Both the position numbers and the translations under genes were made by a program. Below the pieces are notes generated by a model. The model ran no database searches. It was given only the letters and a program-made list of their open reading frames with translations, and had not been told where the DNA came from. Shown here one piece after another: positions 13,430 through 26,600 of a stretch of DNA of 64,000 nucleotides. This DNA is from Triops longicaudatus (Eukaryota > Arthropoda > Branchiopoda > Notostraca > Triopsidae): the NCBI GenBank assembly GCA_022885665.1, contig JAGQDJ010000608.1, positions 930,001 to 994,000 on the forward strand. Direction: 5' to 3'. Every line of letters begins with the position of its first letter. The first letter of the stretch is position 1.

Positions 13430-13528
13430 ATATATGTTACATGAAGATCATGTATTACATCTTTTTTCAACACTAAGTTTTTACAACGTTCTGAGGCGCA
13501 TTTCTTTCATACTTTTCACTGGTGTTCT

Positions 13529-13778
13529 TTACTGATCCGCGACCTTGTCTTTGATGTGCTTCCAGAGTTTCTAGCAAATGGAAACAAAAATTAGTACGCT
13601 TCTAAGCTATACGGGTCGAGAAAATAATGCTTACGCCTTGGTTGATAGTATCATAGATATATTCGGTGGACATGTCAAATGCTCGTTCAAAGAAGAAGGC
13701 TCCACCAACCACAGCAATGGCATAGGTAGACGAGCGTTTAAGAACGCCGTGGTAAATTTTTGTAACGATTCCAGACAT
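13529..13778 (-). CDS. UQCR10: Cytochrome bc1 complex subunit 9
   Basis: Small single-helix subunit of mitochondrial complex III, next to cytochrome c1 and the Rieske protein. Two exons on the minus strand, 13778-13635 and 13570-13529, encode 61 residues (human 63). The protein opens MSGIVTKIYHGVLKRSS, has one membrane helix (about 17-34, YAIAVVGGAFFFERAFD), and ends NQG then KLWKHIKDKVADQ from the second exon. The FFERAFD and KLWKHIK blocks are hallmarks of the family. The intron is only 64 bp with a GTAAGC donor and CTAG acceptor. A longer open frame on the opposite strand (13578-14018) is antisense to it and is not a gene. The divergent neighbour MED4 begins 637 bases away. Confidence 0.93.
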
Positions 13779-14414
13779 ACTAAAAACAAATTTCGTTACT
13801 TCCCAATATACTTTATGCATCTAAGAATTATTTACTTGCTGTTTAAAGCTTACTATCACGCCAAAATCCTGGCGAATAACAATATACTTGTTTCCTCAAA
13901 AGGAAGGAAGATAGGAACGATGAGGTCGCTACGGCATATTATCTGCATGGGCACTAACGATGACAGAGACACCCGTGTCAGTTTTGTTAAGTTTCTTTTG
14001 GATGATTTTTTAAATTAAATAAATCCCATAAAAAATATTACATGTACAATACGTTGGACAATGAATTAGAGGGAGAGGTATCACTGCATAAATATAAACT
14101 ATTTTTTAAGTGACTGAATAAAATAATTTAAACAAATATTGCGTCTAAAAATATCGAAAGAAAAGTCTTATTTTTTATCTTACTACATTAGACTGTTTTC
14201 TAATCCTTTCAAGTAATTTTTATTTTACTCTAACACTTAAGCTTTTATACACGTCCGTTTCTTAGCTTTCGAGTAATTATTTTTTTTATCATACCTGGAA
14301 ACAAAATATTTTTGAAAAAAAAACAGATATGCCATCTTGTATGGTTAACTGAAAGCTGGATGCTAATGCCATATTGCTGACTTGAAAAGGCGTGTATTTG
14401 TGTTGAAAACGAAG
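13779..14414. other. Divergent promoter gap, UQCR10 to MED4
   Basis: 636 bases, very AT-rich with many T runs. No supported coding sequence. Presumably holds both promoters. Confidence 0.5.
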
Positions 14415-15555
14415 ATGAGTTCTCAAAAAAGTACAAAAGAAGTTTTATTGGGCCTCATTCAAGATGTAGAAATTATAAGCCGGTAACTGCACTGTTACAA
14501 ATTCTTATCCATTTATAGGCTTTCACGTATTGACCTATGTTATATTTTTTTTCTAGAGAATTACTGGAGAATTTAAGTTGTCAAAAGCATCAGAAGCTAC
14601 CCAGTGTGGAACATTTCCAATTGGTTGACATGCTTTTACAGAAGCATTCTTCTTTGAAAGAAACACTTGAGGTATTTTATCATAATATATAATCTAACCA
14701 ATTGTTTTTCATTTTCGTCTTTGCTGTTCTACGGCTTTTATGCAAGCGGTCTTTTACCTTCTATAGACTGCCGCACAGCAAGCTTTAGTACACCAGAAAA
14801 TGGTAGCCCTCCAGAACGAAGTAGATCGCCAAGACCAAGAAATACGTAACTTACAGAAGCAACTCAAAGAAGCGGAACAAATTCTTGTACATAAATTTTA
14901 AATTATTCTGAAGTATTGAAACTAATTTAAGCGTTATGTTTGAAATTGAAAGGCTACTGCAGTCTATCAAGCAAAGCAGAAGCTTCAGTCTATCCATCGT
15001 GCCAACAAACGTCCAGTCTCTTCTGAAGATCTCATTCGTTTTGCGCACCGTATCAGCGCATCCAATGCAGTTTGCGCTCCTCTTACTTGGCAGCAAGGTG
15101 ATCTCCGACGCCCTTACCCTACAGGTAACACATTTCGACGGCTGGCTGCCGAAACAAATGTAATGAATACTTCACGACATTTATCACTCAACAGATCTGG
15201 AGATGCGGTTAGGGTTTATTTCTCGTGTGGGGGAACTCCCTAGCGGCGGCTTATCCGCTGGGGGGATTTCGGATATGTTACACCGTGCTGGACATCACCC
15301 AGGTAAATTACAGGAATGGGGTTCTTAATTAGAATAAGTATTCAAAGAAACAATGCGCGTGGTCTAGAAATGGCTAACTCGCAAGCTGGAACTTATAGCT
15401 GGTACACGGCTGGCGAAATGCATTTGCCTTTGTCTAGCCAAGCAGCAGCGGCTGCAGCTGGTTTTCCTATTGACTCGAAGCACAAAAAGGAAGCCGAAGA
15501 CGTGGATGTGATGTCCTCTGATTCAAGCAGCAGCTCGTCAAGTGACTCACAGTAG
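14415..15555 (+). CDS. MED4: Mediator complex subunit 4
   Basis: Subunit of the Mediator middle module, which links transcription activators to RNA polymerase II in the nucleus. Six exons: 14415-14482, 14557-14671, 14767-14886, 14953-15124, 15195-15302 and 15368-15555, giving 256 residues (human 270). The first half is a predicted coiled coil (LVHQKMVALQNEVDRQDQEI). The central hallmark is DLIRFAHRISASNAVCAP then LTWQQGDLRRPYPTD, the best conserved part of MED4. The tail is acidic and Ser-rich, MSSDSSSSSSSDSQ, close to the vertebrate ending. The start lies in a short first exon reading MSSQKSTKEVLLGLIQDVE. AATAAA is 114 bases after the stop. It lies tail-to-tail with the beta-carbonic anhydrase gene. 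Confidence 0.96.
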
Positions 15556-15668
15556 AAGAATTAAAAAAGTCTCCAGATCATGTGGCAAGAATGGTGAAGT
15601 TTGATCCTTGCGCATGGTACTGTATTTTGACCCGTAACTTTCTTTTGATAACATATGCTAAAATTGTG

Positions 15669-15674
15669 AATAAA
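15669..15674 (+). terminator. Poly(A) signal of MED4
   Basis: AATAAA shortly after the MED4 stop, before the convergent carbonic anhydrase gene. Confidence 0.75.
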
Positions 15675-15899
15675 TCTGTTCTTATAAAAAGAGAGGCTAA
15701 AAAAGGACCCTACACTAAAATCAGTATCCTATTCGGACGGAATCCCTCAACCTTTTAGGCAGTTATTTCGACTAAGAATGTCGTACGTAGACCTAAGTCA
15801 TGACTGCATTTTCGAGCACCTTAACAGTTTCTTAATTCGGCAAGTCACAATAAGTCGGTAATGTGTCGTCGCATTGGGTTAAATGTACATTTCTTAAAG

Positions 15900-17088
15900 C
15901 TACGTGTAGTAAGTAGCGATTTCTTCCATAAGGAAGCCTTCGGTGCTTTCGTTGATTTCCACGAATGTTTTACGTTGTTTGCTGAAGTAGTAGATGTCAC
16001 CAGTGTAAATGTCGAACCAGAGAGCGTGTAAGTGCACTTTGCCCGTTTGAAGCAACTCCTTCATAAAACCATAGCTAGCAATATTGGCCAGTTGTTGTAA
16101 AGTATTCACCTAAAATTTGCAAGAATATTAGTAACTTTGTACACATGTAAAAATGACTGTAAGGGAGGAGTACTTGAGAAAGCTTATCTTGGACGTTGAA
16201 TTTGTTCTCGGGATCAATATAAGCCACAAAGTTCTTCAAAGGCAATTCGGTGGGAAAGACTAAAGGTTGGTCGAATCCTAAGGTTTCTAATTTTTCAAAC
16301 ACAGTCAACGAGGAAGAGCCGTGGCGATGTAACCAAGCTTTTAAAGGCGAAAGTTGAAGCGTTTTTATAATTGGAGGGGTTTCACCACCTTCTCTCAGAG
16401 AGTACAGGAGATTCATAGCCTATTCAGAAATAGAAATTAATCAGTTGGGAAACAACAATACTTATTATCAATTAAGTTACATTAATAACAAATATTTAAT
16501 GTATCTTAAGATTAGTAGATTGAAAATAACTGTAGAAAGAATTTTAATTTTTGGTGTCCGAGTAGCGAAGTATAAGACAAAAGTAAAAGCTAAGTCGAAA
16601 TTTGAAAATAATTTTCATTTAAGAATGTTTAATGCAATACTTTGCAGTCAGAATGGCCACAGACGACTACATGTTTGATCTTATTTCCGATGCAACCCAA
16701 TTCCAAGGCTGCTGGTTCTGTGGTGGTATTTTCAATCCCGTACAATTTAGAATGTGGTACAAGATTTCCAGCATTACGGACAATAAACATGTCTCCAACA
16801 TGTGTCTGCGTAAAACGAGTAGGAAGCATACGGGAGTCCATACAAGTGAAAAATACTGCTTTAGGCTGTGAACGAAAAATTCATAAATTAGTGCAGTGCT
16901 CAAGTATTATGTAACGAACGTTACGTAACGAACTCTCTTATGGCATTTCGTTGTGTAATTGTGTAACATAAAAATTATAAAATACTTACTTCCGGATTAT
17001 CCTTAACTTTTTTAAATTCTTGTACCATTGTTGGCCTACAAGTATGCCTATAGGACAAAATACCCCGCAATAACTTGTCAACACCCAT
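15900..17088 (-). CDS. Beta-carbonic anhydrase
   Basis: Zinc enzyme interconverting CO2 and bicarbonate. Four exons on the minus strand: 17088-16990, 16865-16641, 16419-16174 and 16109-15900, total 259 residues (Drosophila enzyme about 255). Zinc ligands are Cys41, His104 and Cys107 (TCMDSR and CGHSDCK); the Asp43-Arg45 dyad is intact. The ATG at 17088 gives MGVDKLLRGILSYR, matching the conserved animal start; a second ATG 60 bases downstream would remove it. The C-terminus HALWFDIYTGDIYYFS is typical of metazoan beta-CAs. Insect relatives are mitochondrial or cytosolic; no strong targeting peptide is visible here. The gene is divergent from WAPL with 569 bases between the start codons. Beta-CAs are absent from vertebrates. 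Confidence 0.95.
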
Positions 17089-17657
17089 GTTTACTGGCCA
17101 ATATTTTCAATTGTTCCCCTATCACGTGTCAAAGGAGCACGAGTTTGTCGGGCGAAAAAAGAACCACGACAACGCCCTTCTTTTTAACTCTTCAGTTTCA
17201 CTGCCTTTGTACGGTGGTGTACCCATGCGGCCAATCTTTCAAATCATTCGAGGTAGAGGGACGCTGTAACTTGTCACACAGTGTTTTTTAATCTTTGCTT
17301 TCATGGCTGCCGTTGTGTTTTGAGTGTGTTTGGCTAGTAAATCGTGCCGCAATTGTGTTCAAAATGGATCTAAAAATGAATCAACAAGGAACTTAATTTC
17401 CTGCCCACCCGGAAACTCGCGTAGTTGAGCCATGTATAAGAAAAGGTCAAACAAGCTTCCAAATAAGTCAACATAAATTATCTTGATTTGTGTACAGTAC
17501 GTCAGTGCCTAACCTTGCAGATTTTTGCGTGGTTATACCTACAATTATTTCTGGAATATCCATAACTTTGGTGAAATTTTATAACCTAGGACTACGAAAA
17601 ATCGTGCAAATTTCTTTAGAGTGAAATATAAAGATTTCCACTCTAAAAAAGTAAACA
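17089..17657. other. Shared divergent promoter region, beta-CA and WAPL
   Basis: 569 bases between two opposite start codons, AT-rich, with no coding evidence. Likely holds both promoters and 5' UTRs. Confidence 0.5.
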
Positions 17658-20600
17658 ATGTCGGTCCATAAATATCCTAACAAAACACACAGTCGTCGCG
17701 GCGGAATTGCCGTTGCCAGCATACAGTTTGACAAACTCATCACAGAAGCCAGTAACCGTCCCACGGCTGCCAAATCAGCTGGTGTGCTGGGCAAATGGGG
17801 CATAACGTCTTTTACGTCCTTACGGAGTAGTCAGCTAAGCGGCGCTTCTCACACGAGTAAGTGCCAAAACAGCTTCCTCATGACCGTCTCCCTGAAAGAA
17901 CAACTAATTTTTTCTGTTTTCTCTCCATTTGCATTTTTCTTTTTCCTTTACAGGCAGATTCAGTTTAGGCAAACGCTCGTATTCGGAATCTCAAGCGGTT
18001 CCCAACAACCAAGTCCACAATAATGTCGATCCTTTCATGCTCGACATCCCCTCCAATCCACCGAGCTTCGAGAGCCTTAATTCAGCGCCTCCTGTCACCA
18101 ACCCTGCCGCCCTTCCTCCCGCTCAAGTCCCCAGACCCCGGAAATTCTTCAAATCTCGTGGGGTTGAAGAACCTCCTGCGGCTACTACCGCAGCCAACGC
18201 TGTCCCTCCGATGCCACCTTCAGTCCATTATCACCAGGTGGCCCTGGCACCTGATATGGACGATTCTAACAGCACAGACTTGGGCCAGGGGCTTTATACC
18301 TCACGGGACCTCCCACCTGCGCTGCCAGCGAAGCGCGGACGCGGGCGGGGTCGAGGCCGACCGAAAGGTAGCAGGAATAAAGTCCCGTCAACGCGTTCAC
18401 CGGCGAAAGAAACTTTTCGGGGTAGAGGTAGAGGGCGTGGGAGAGGGCGAGGTCGTGGCCGTCGCACTCTGGGCTTGGAAAGTCCTTCCACGGACGAAGA
18501 AGACGTCAACGACGAGGAAGAACACGCCTTTGCCGGGGAGTCGGACGCCGAAGAAGAAGACGAGGAGGACGTAGAGGGTGAAGACGCGCCGGAGGAAGCG
18601 GAGGAAGATGATACCACGTCCGAGTTCCAAGCTCTTGCCGTTCATTCGTCGCACAGTGATCACGATTTAAGTGCCGAAGGGGAGAAAAACCTTAGCGAGG
18701 ACAATAGGCCCCCTCCGATAAAATTGCGTATTTTCCGTCGATCAGGATCTGCACTGGTTAGCGAAACCAAAGCCGAAGGAGGAGTAGCAGACGTACCCGA
18801 AAAAGCCACTCAGGTTGATGAACCATGTCAGAGCTTACTTCAGGTGCGTTCAACCCTACCTTATCTTCACTTCTGGAAGAATTTTAAAACTAGTTTCGGG
18901 CATGAAAAAATGTCGCAGAATATTCTAAGAAATCCGTAATGAGTTCGAGCTCGAGCGAGTATGTGGTTGGTTAACAAAGCAAAATTATTTGCCAGTCGGG
19001 CTTGCGAAGACATGCCTTATATGGCAGACTAATTGGCTAGGCGTCTCAATCATGTCATTTTTTAATGCGTCTTCTTGAAAGAAAAAGTGTCGGGAAAGTT
19101 TAAACGGGTTTTAACAATTCTATTTACATTTCACGTGATGCATTTATTGTTAACTTGTTGCTAACTGTATCGGTTGTCTTGCCAGATCCAGAATGGATCA
19201 GGCCCGGATCAGCTGATATGTGATTCATAAGCCATTTCACGAATAATGCTCCGTGATCATGATCCGTACCTCGCATGCTCGTATCATGGTCAATGATTCT
19301 GACTCGGTATTTTTATTTTATAATCTGTGATCATACTCCATAGGCTCATGGTCCATAGGCACCCAAAGTTCGGGACTATGGGTGCCTATGGACCGGATTT
19401 CGTCACGATCTAATCCACGTTACATAAGCATGTTTTGGGCTTTCCCTGCGTTTGAAACAAAAATAAGCTTTAACGTATAAATAATCAAGGTGGAAAGTGC
19501 AACGATGATGTCACCTTAAGTCAGTGCTTCTCAAGTAGTTGTTCGGCTAATATCCAAAATCTGAAAGCCTGTGCCAAAAAGGCTGTTCAGTACCAAATGT
19601 GGATATAAAAAAATAATACTGAAAGAAAAGTTATTTTGAGACTACGGCTCACTCAACGAATGTCAAAGGAATCGCGTGCTAGATGATTCAGATATTTGTA
19701 TGAAAATGTATATTCAATATTTGCCGAAAGGTTTTTGTCAGTAAAGCTCTGAATCGTAACATTTAATGCAGATCGTCAAAAGTTTTCAAGAAATATTATG
19801 TAATATCTTAGGAAAACCTCACGCGTAAGCTTTTTTGTAAAAAAAAATCGAAAATTTCACCCGAAGGTTCATTTAAGCCATTTTAAGCTACTTTTTCTCT
19901 AATATCGAAATTTTACACGCTTGTTTGGAATTTACTATGAATATTTAAAAATATCTTGGCAGTGTGTTGCGCTCATCATTATTGTCTTCTGCTGTCTTTT
20001 CAGTATCACATTTATTCTTAAAACTGTCGTTAATGTTAAAAGAACCGACAGGAGCATTTAGATGAATTTCATCAGATTTCTTACATCACATTACTTTACG
20101 TTCGGAACAAAGGAGCATTTTGTCTTGATCTTGACTAAGTTTAATGCAGTTCGTTATTGTTACAGAGTCAACCGGAAGAAAAGCCAACACCTGACCTGAC
20201 CATAGAAGAGCGTCTGGCAATGTTAGATGGCAGTCCTACGCTTTCTCCAGTGCAACCCAAAGCGGAAGAACGTCCCGCGCCCGTAATTTCCGAAATGAGC
20301 CCAGAGCCAGTAATTCCCGTTCAGGAAGAAGTCAAGATGGAGGGATTGGAAAATACGCAACCCGTATTCCCCGAACCGGAGGAAGTACCTTTGCCGATCT
20401 CCCAGCCGGTACCAGAACCCGGCCCCCCACCTGTTGACACCCACGAACACTCGCTTTCCTTATCCCAGCCTATGCCAGTACGGCGTGGATTTTTCAAAAG
20501 TCGGAAACAAGAACCACAAGCGGTGAAGCCGTCTGTTGCGTCAGCAAAGGGCAAGAAAGGTTTGGCACTGTACAAGCACAAATGGCACGACGATCGGAAT

Positions 20601-23600
20601 GCGGGGGCGAAGCCGAGCGATGACAGCGGGGAGCGGCTGGCGGGCGAAGCTTGCAATTATGAACCTGACGGCGACAGGTTCGCGTCAGCTTCGCAGCCCA
20701 GTACCATGGACTGGGAAGATGAACCTGAAGAGGAAGGCGGAGCTACAAAATTTACTCGAGTAACCTCATGGCCCGGGGCGAGAGGATCTCAAGTAGACAG
20801 ATTGGAATCTGAAGCTGTCACGAGCGTGAAATGCCATCGTAAACAAAAAGAGGTAAAAAGCTTTTTTTGGCCATGAATATTTATTTTCAAGTCCTATACC
20901 AGTTTAATGACGAAAAACTGACCGACCTTCGTAGTCGGTTGCCGAAAAAGTCCCGTAAGGTTAGTTCTTGTACGGCTATCGACAGCGTCAGGTTAAAACC
21001 GTGTAGGAGCCCTATTGAGTAGGACTGTTGCAAGGTTAGTGACACGTGTCACCTTAAGTGACACGATCAGGACACGTCTGACTGGTTTTTTGGGGCGTTT
21101 CTATGCGAAAGTTCGAGAGATGCACGGTTGGATTATCATAGTGGGGCTTAGTGGTGAGTTATTTTTGACAAGCAAAACTAAAACAATAATTGGTAGTCCG
21201 CAATTTGAGCCGGGTTAGGGTATGATTTGAGAAAAATTACGTCGATTAATATAACCTGGAGACAATAGTGGAGAAGGATCTATTATCCTCTTAGAAAGCG
21301 CAGCTGAGAATATTAACGAGGACTTGTTTCGCACTTGCAAATAAAGCTACAACTAGTTTATGAAGACGAAGGATTCAGTTCGCGGTTAGGATTGTCGACT
21401 ATCTTGCGATTGGAACGAGTTATGACTGCGAAGGTACGTGACCAACATATTGTGAAAAGGTTTGGAAAAGTTTGGGAGTAAGAAATACAGTCTCCAAATT
21501 TGAACTTGAAAAAGTGGACAGCTTACCATAAAAGGGTAATCAATATCAAATTGTGCAAGGCTTATGACCCTCCCTCCGAAAAAAGTTAATTAATTGTTTT
21601 GCTCTGGTGTTACCATTATCGTGACATTCTTTGAGGAATTTATGAGTAAGTAATTGAAGAACGGAATACTGGACGTATCTACAATCCATTAATAGGATTT
21701 TTTAGCATGTAAAGACCACCAGAAGTCGTAAAACTTCGTGAGTTACATTTTATGTGCGCAGTAGTCCCGACTCCCTCCCGCAGCATGTTTCGAAAATCAT
21801 AAACATTTGAATAACCAAACTATTAGAACTAGAAGTGCTATCTGAACACCAGTGTTTAGTGTTATAATAGGAGACCCCGTATCAAGCCTCTGATAGACCA
21901 GTTGCTAAGCTTAATTCCAGATCCAAGTTAAAAACCGATTTATTCGGGGGAAAAGTGCGAATTGATCCTTTAGTTTCAGTTAGGGAGCATGGGAATCATC
22001 TATTTATTTGTGAAATTGCAGGGTCATCCAAGGGATTATATGACAAATCAAGTCAATCACGGTTGGTGTTAGCTTTTGTGTCCAGTAATCGATACTTCTT
22101 CCTGAATGAGTTTGCGGAGTACAGGCTTCATATTGTAGGAACTTGTAAATATAGAACTTCGTCGTACAATCCACTTTAAATATAAAAAAGTCATGTTCGG
22201 GGATATGAACTCATTTTTCGCTGGTAAGGGATTGATCCATGTAATGATTATCTGCAGTAAGTAGTAGTAAAATGCAGACATGTAAAGAAAAGTATGTAAC
22301 GTATATGGTAGAAAAGATGAATAAATATTTTATAACCCTTGAAACCCCCGATAAAGTCAAAAGACGTGTCAGAGTTTTTTCCGAGCGGATTGCGTCGTGT
22401 TGTTTCCGTTAGAAATTAAACTTTTTTCTCGGGTGTGCAAGATCATGCCATAATCGTCACATAAAATTAAATTAAGTGTAATTATACTATCCTGAGGTGA
22501 TGCCCTCTTCCTTCATCAGTAGAATCTCGTTTTAACGACTCCCCTGGGAAAGTAAAAACTTCTGTGTCCAAAAATCCTTATACCAGACGTGTTTTGTATA
22601 CGCTTACATAAATTGGGACCTCACAACCTTTCTACTGTAGCTCACATTTCCTTTTAAAAGGGTTCATTATAAAGATACTCTTCTATATTACCTATTTGAA
22701 TGTTATACTAATTTTATAGGTAGAGTATATTACAGTGACACAATGCTGTAATGCGTAAATAATATGGTAAAATTTTATTTTTAAACTAAAATTATTTATG
22801 AAGCGAAGCTAATATTTATAACTTTTAATTACTGGATTTCGCAATACCACACTAAAACAAAAGCTCGCTATGGCTGCATTGTAAATCAATATTCCAATTG
22901 AAATTGAAAGCCAGTATTCCAAGTTGAACTTCGGAATAACACGTGCTGAAAAATTTGTTGTTTAATGCGCTGTTTACCAACCAATCGCACGTGTCTCCAT
23001 GGCGTGAAACGTGTCACTTAAAAGGTATCGAAAGTTTTGCTTCGTGTCGCGATTACGAAACAAATAGACGTTTGCTCAAGAGGAGCAAGAGATGAATGAG
23101 CGTTCGACCATATACTAAACAGGTTATAGACAAAGCTTTAATTGACTCCGCAAATTTCGCGTGTCATGTTTGCCGTTTACAAACTCCATCTGCTTGGCTA
23201 TGTATCTTCATGTTCACGTATCGCCTCGTTAAACATTCGTAGTCAACAAACCAGAACTTTGAAAAAAAAACTACCACGTGACATTCGCAAAGAACACTGT
23301 TTTATCACATTTGATAGTCAATGTCCGTTTAAAAGAACATTGATATATTGTCTGCCAAAGTCAACGTTTGACGTCGTTTTTATGACACGAAATAGTTTCG
23401 TGTTTTGCATGCGTTACCCAAAACTTAGTTATCCTGTTATCAGTGAGAACAAATTGCTCAGTTTGGACAAATTGCGCATTTGAAGTGTATAATTAAAAAA
23501 CGCTCGGCTGTTGTAGCACTTTCGCTCCAACAGCAGGCTACGTTGCGAAACAATAAACTCGAAACTCCCGAACCGTCTACTTCTCTCAAAACGTTGGGCA

Positions 23601-26600
23601 AAAAAGGGCCGGCTCACACCGAAGGCACAGGAGTTTTATGCGAAGCACGTCTCATCCCGCAATACGTCATCATAAACAGGAGGCATAGTCGGAGATTAGT
23701 TAATTAATAAGCCATAACAAAAATCAAAAGAAAGGGAAAAGAAAGCTAGATTGTAAAGATGTATTGCTTATGTAGAAGAAGTTGTGCACAGTTCACAAGT
23801 GTTGGTAGGTTTTCTTATGTGTCCTAATGTGTAAGATCGGTTCCTGGAATTGAGGTATTTTTGACAGGCATTTGCATACCAGACTTCCAACAGTTGACCT
23901 TACATGTTGTGACAAGTAGTACCCTCTTTCAGACCGTCTGAACCAGTCGTTCTTTTCGTCAACTGGTAAGCACTCTGATTGGAATTATATGGATCACAGT
24001 CAAATGGCCATGAATAGTTAGCAGTAGGAAGACTCGTTATTCGTTCATTACACAATTTCAGTAAGTCCCCTGAATTCGCATCCCAGGGTTAGGTGAGAAA
24101 CTATTTTAATAGCAAAGTTGCAGTTCATAGTAGTACGCGTGCTTGAGCTTTAAATAATATTTTAACAAATTTAAAAAAGCGTGTACTTTTTCCGTGTTAA
24201 TAAATCAAGAGTTAACAAATAGTTGGAAAACATTTTTCTAAAATTAAAAGTTCGAACTTTTAGAAAATAAAGCCTAAACAATCTTTAGATTTTTTTTTCG
24301 AAAATAATGCTAGAAATAAAATTCAAATTGGATATTAGTCTTAAAAACGTTAAGGTTTATTGAAGTGTCAAAAAATTCGAATTGAAAAATATGAAAGAAT
24401 TTTTTAAGCATTTGGCATACCGGAAAGATTTGTGTTTACCGTTTATGTATGTGCCTTCAGTGTTATTAACCCTGTAATTCTTTTTGAGATGCATTTGTCG
24501 TAAATATTCAAAAATCCCAAGGAAGTCGACATATACTTCTCACTTCCTTCCAGAAAGTTACTGATTGGATTCTCACCTGTCTCATCTGTTAGGATCAGTT
24601 TAATAGATATAATCATCAGAATGAAAACGTAGTGAAGGAATCTTTTCTGGTTCTGGGGGGAAGGAAAGAACTTTGTTATAAAATTGGTAGTGACGTCACT
24701 TTACCATTTAACATAGTTAGCGTGTCCTAGGAAGCAAGCGCACAAAAAAAAACATGCCCGCAAACAATGGAATAAAGTAGAATGCTTATATGCAAAGACA
24801 GTGAACCTCAGGTAGTGTGCCTAATGGACTCCGCAAAAACTCCCTCACAACTGGAAACCACAGTGGTTGCTGAGGCACCGAGAATGTACAAAAATACCAC
24901 TGTTTCAGCCACTTTTTTTTAAAGTCTGCAGGGCTCTCTTATTGTCTTAGTAACGGAAGCACTAAAATGATACAGAAATATAACAAAAATAGAAACACGT
25001 CCTAAAGACTTTGTTACTGTGTTCTTACTATATAATTTCAGGGTCCCTTTTCTGGTGCTGATTTCATTTTCTGTCGTTTTTCTGACAAGAAATAATATCA
25101 AGAACTTTACTTTCAGCCTTGTCTCCTTTTACAAACGTGCCATCTTGTTTTACGCAAATTAGTTCATCGGAGCGTAACTCGGTAGGAGGTAAAGTCCGAA
25201 TTTGTGAAAAATCATCAGCAACGGACACGCTAAAGCATTAAAGTGTATCGCTTTGCACTTAAAAGACCATGGAATGCGCATCTTGTAAACCATTCCATAG
25301 CGAGGCAAACCGCACTAACGGAACAGTCTGGACACAAATTACATGCCGCGCTGTACTGAATCACGCATTGAAGGAGGTTTACCTCTTTCATAGCCATTTA
25401 CCCACCAGAAAATTGTTTTTCTGGTGTAAAACAAAAAAAGTCCCCACACCACACGCGAAAGGTCAAGCTTTGCTTTGAAGGACCCCAAGTGAAATGGTTC
25501 AGCTAAGTAGTACGTTTGTTGAAAACCGGTAGATGTGAACGTATTTCACCAACCAGAGGGTGGTCTGAAGTCCACATTATGCCCAAGGTAGCACCACAAC
25601 CCTTTGGCCCGTGTAGAAGAAAAGAAAACGAGACTTTCGAGTTATCTTCCTAGTCATGTTCCTATTAGTACTCCCGGGCCTTGGTACTTGTTGTCAGAAT
25701 CAGCGAGTAGTTAATACGGACATGGAACACAAGACTCATGGGTGCAGTGAAGCGTTCTTGAAGACGCCTCAGTGCAGGACAGTGTATTTCATGAGTTACT
25801 TGACCCCCTCCCCCCCGGAACTTGGGTTTCAAGTTGCTGGCAAAGGTTAGCAGAGCTGACGTGACTGATATAAGTACTTAGGGGAAATTAGCCGGTCCCA
25901 AAGGCTGTTTGACGCACATGTCGCGTTCACGGTATATTGCTTTGCGAAAAACTTGATAGATTATGCGAAGGTGCAAAGCAGCTTCAAGCTGAAGCTGTCA
26001 TGCAACTGTTGACACGTGGCAAGCGAGTTTCTTTCGCCGCCCTTGACCTTTCAAGGAAAGTACTCTACACTTTTATAGGTGTTGTAAATATCCATACAAG
26101 GCGGTTAATTTTTTCAGCACCATTTCTTTTTTTTTTTTTTGGGGGGGGGGCGGGCAAGGAAAATTGGCCGCGATTGTTTATGGTTTCGCAACCGCCCTGT
26201 CCAATAAGAGCTACCATACCTTTCAAAAGCGCGGCATCTGAATTTATACAAGACACTTTGTCAGTCACGGTGCCAACTTGTGAACCACGCCTGTCGTCTG
26301 CGCTTAATCATCTTTCACAGAGCGAAATCGGATTATTTACTCTCATTGCTCCGTGTCTGCTCGCAATAATTGGTACGTTGCCTTGCGACTGTATAAATTC
26401 CCTGCGTTCGACACATACGTATACACAACCGTGTTTATGTAAAACCGCTCCTTAAATCCTTCCCGCAAAGATATCTCCTGTTTGTCATGAATATTTTTTC
26501 GCTCAAGTAATTCAGAGCACAAGGATTTTCCGTGTCAGCTTCCCCATCAAATTATATAAGCCTTGGACTCCATACATAATTAATGAACTGAAAACGAGAC

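Noticed and set aside
13578..14018. 146-codon plus-strand frame with a true ATG
   Set aside because: It is antisense to UQCR10, whose two exons match the family at high identity; the plus-strand product matches nothing.
18023..18617. Long frames overlapping WAPL exon 2 on both strands
   Set aside because: Shadows caused by the RG-rich and acidic codon runs; the WAPL frame is fixed by homology and splice phase.
25937..26455. 172-codon frame in WAPL intron 3
   Set aside because: It runs through the T14G10 tract and has no recognised motif; more likely chance or decayed repeat.
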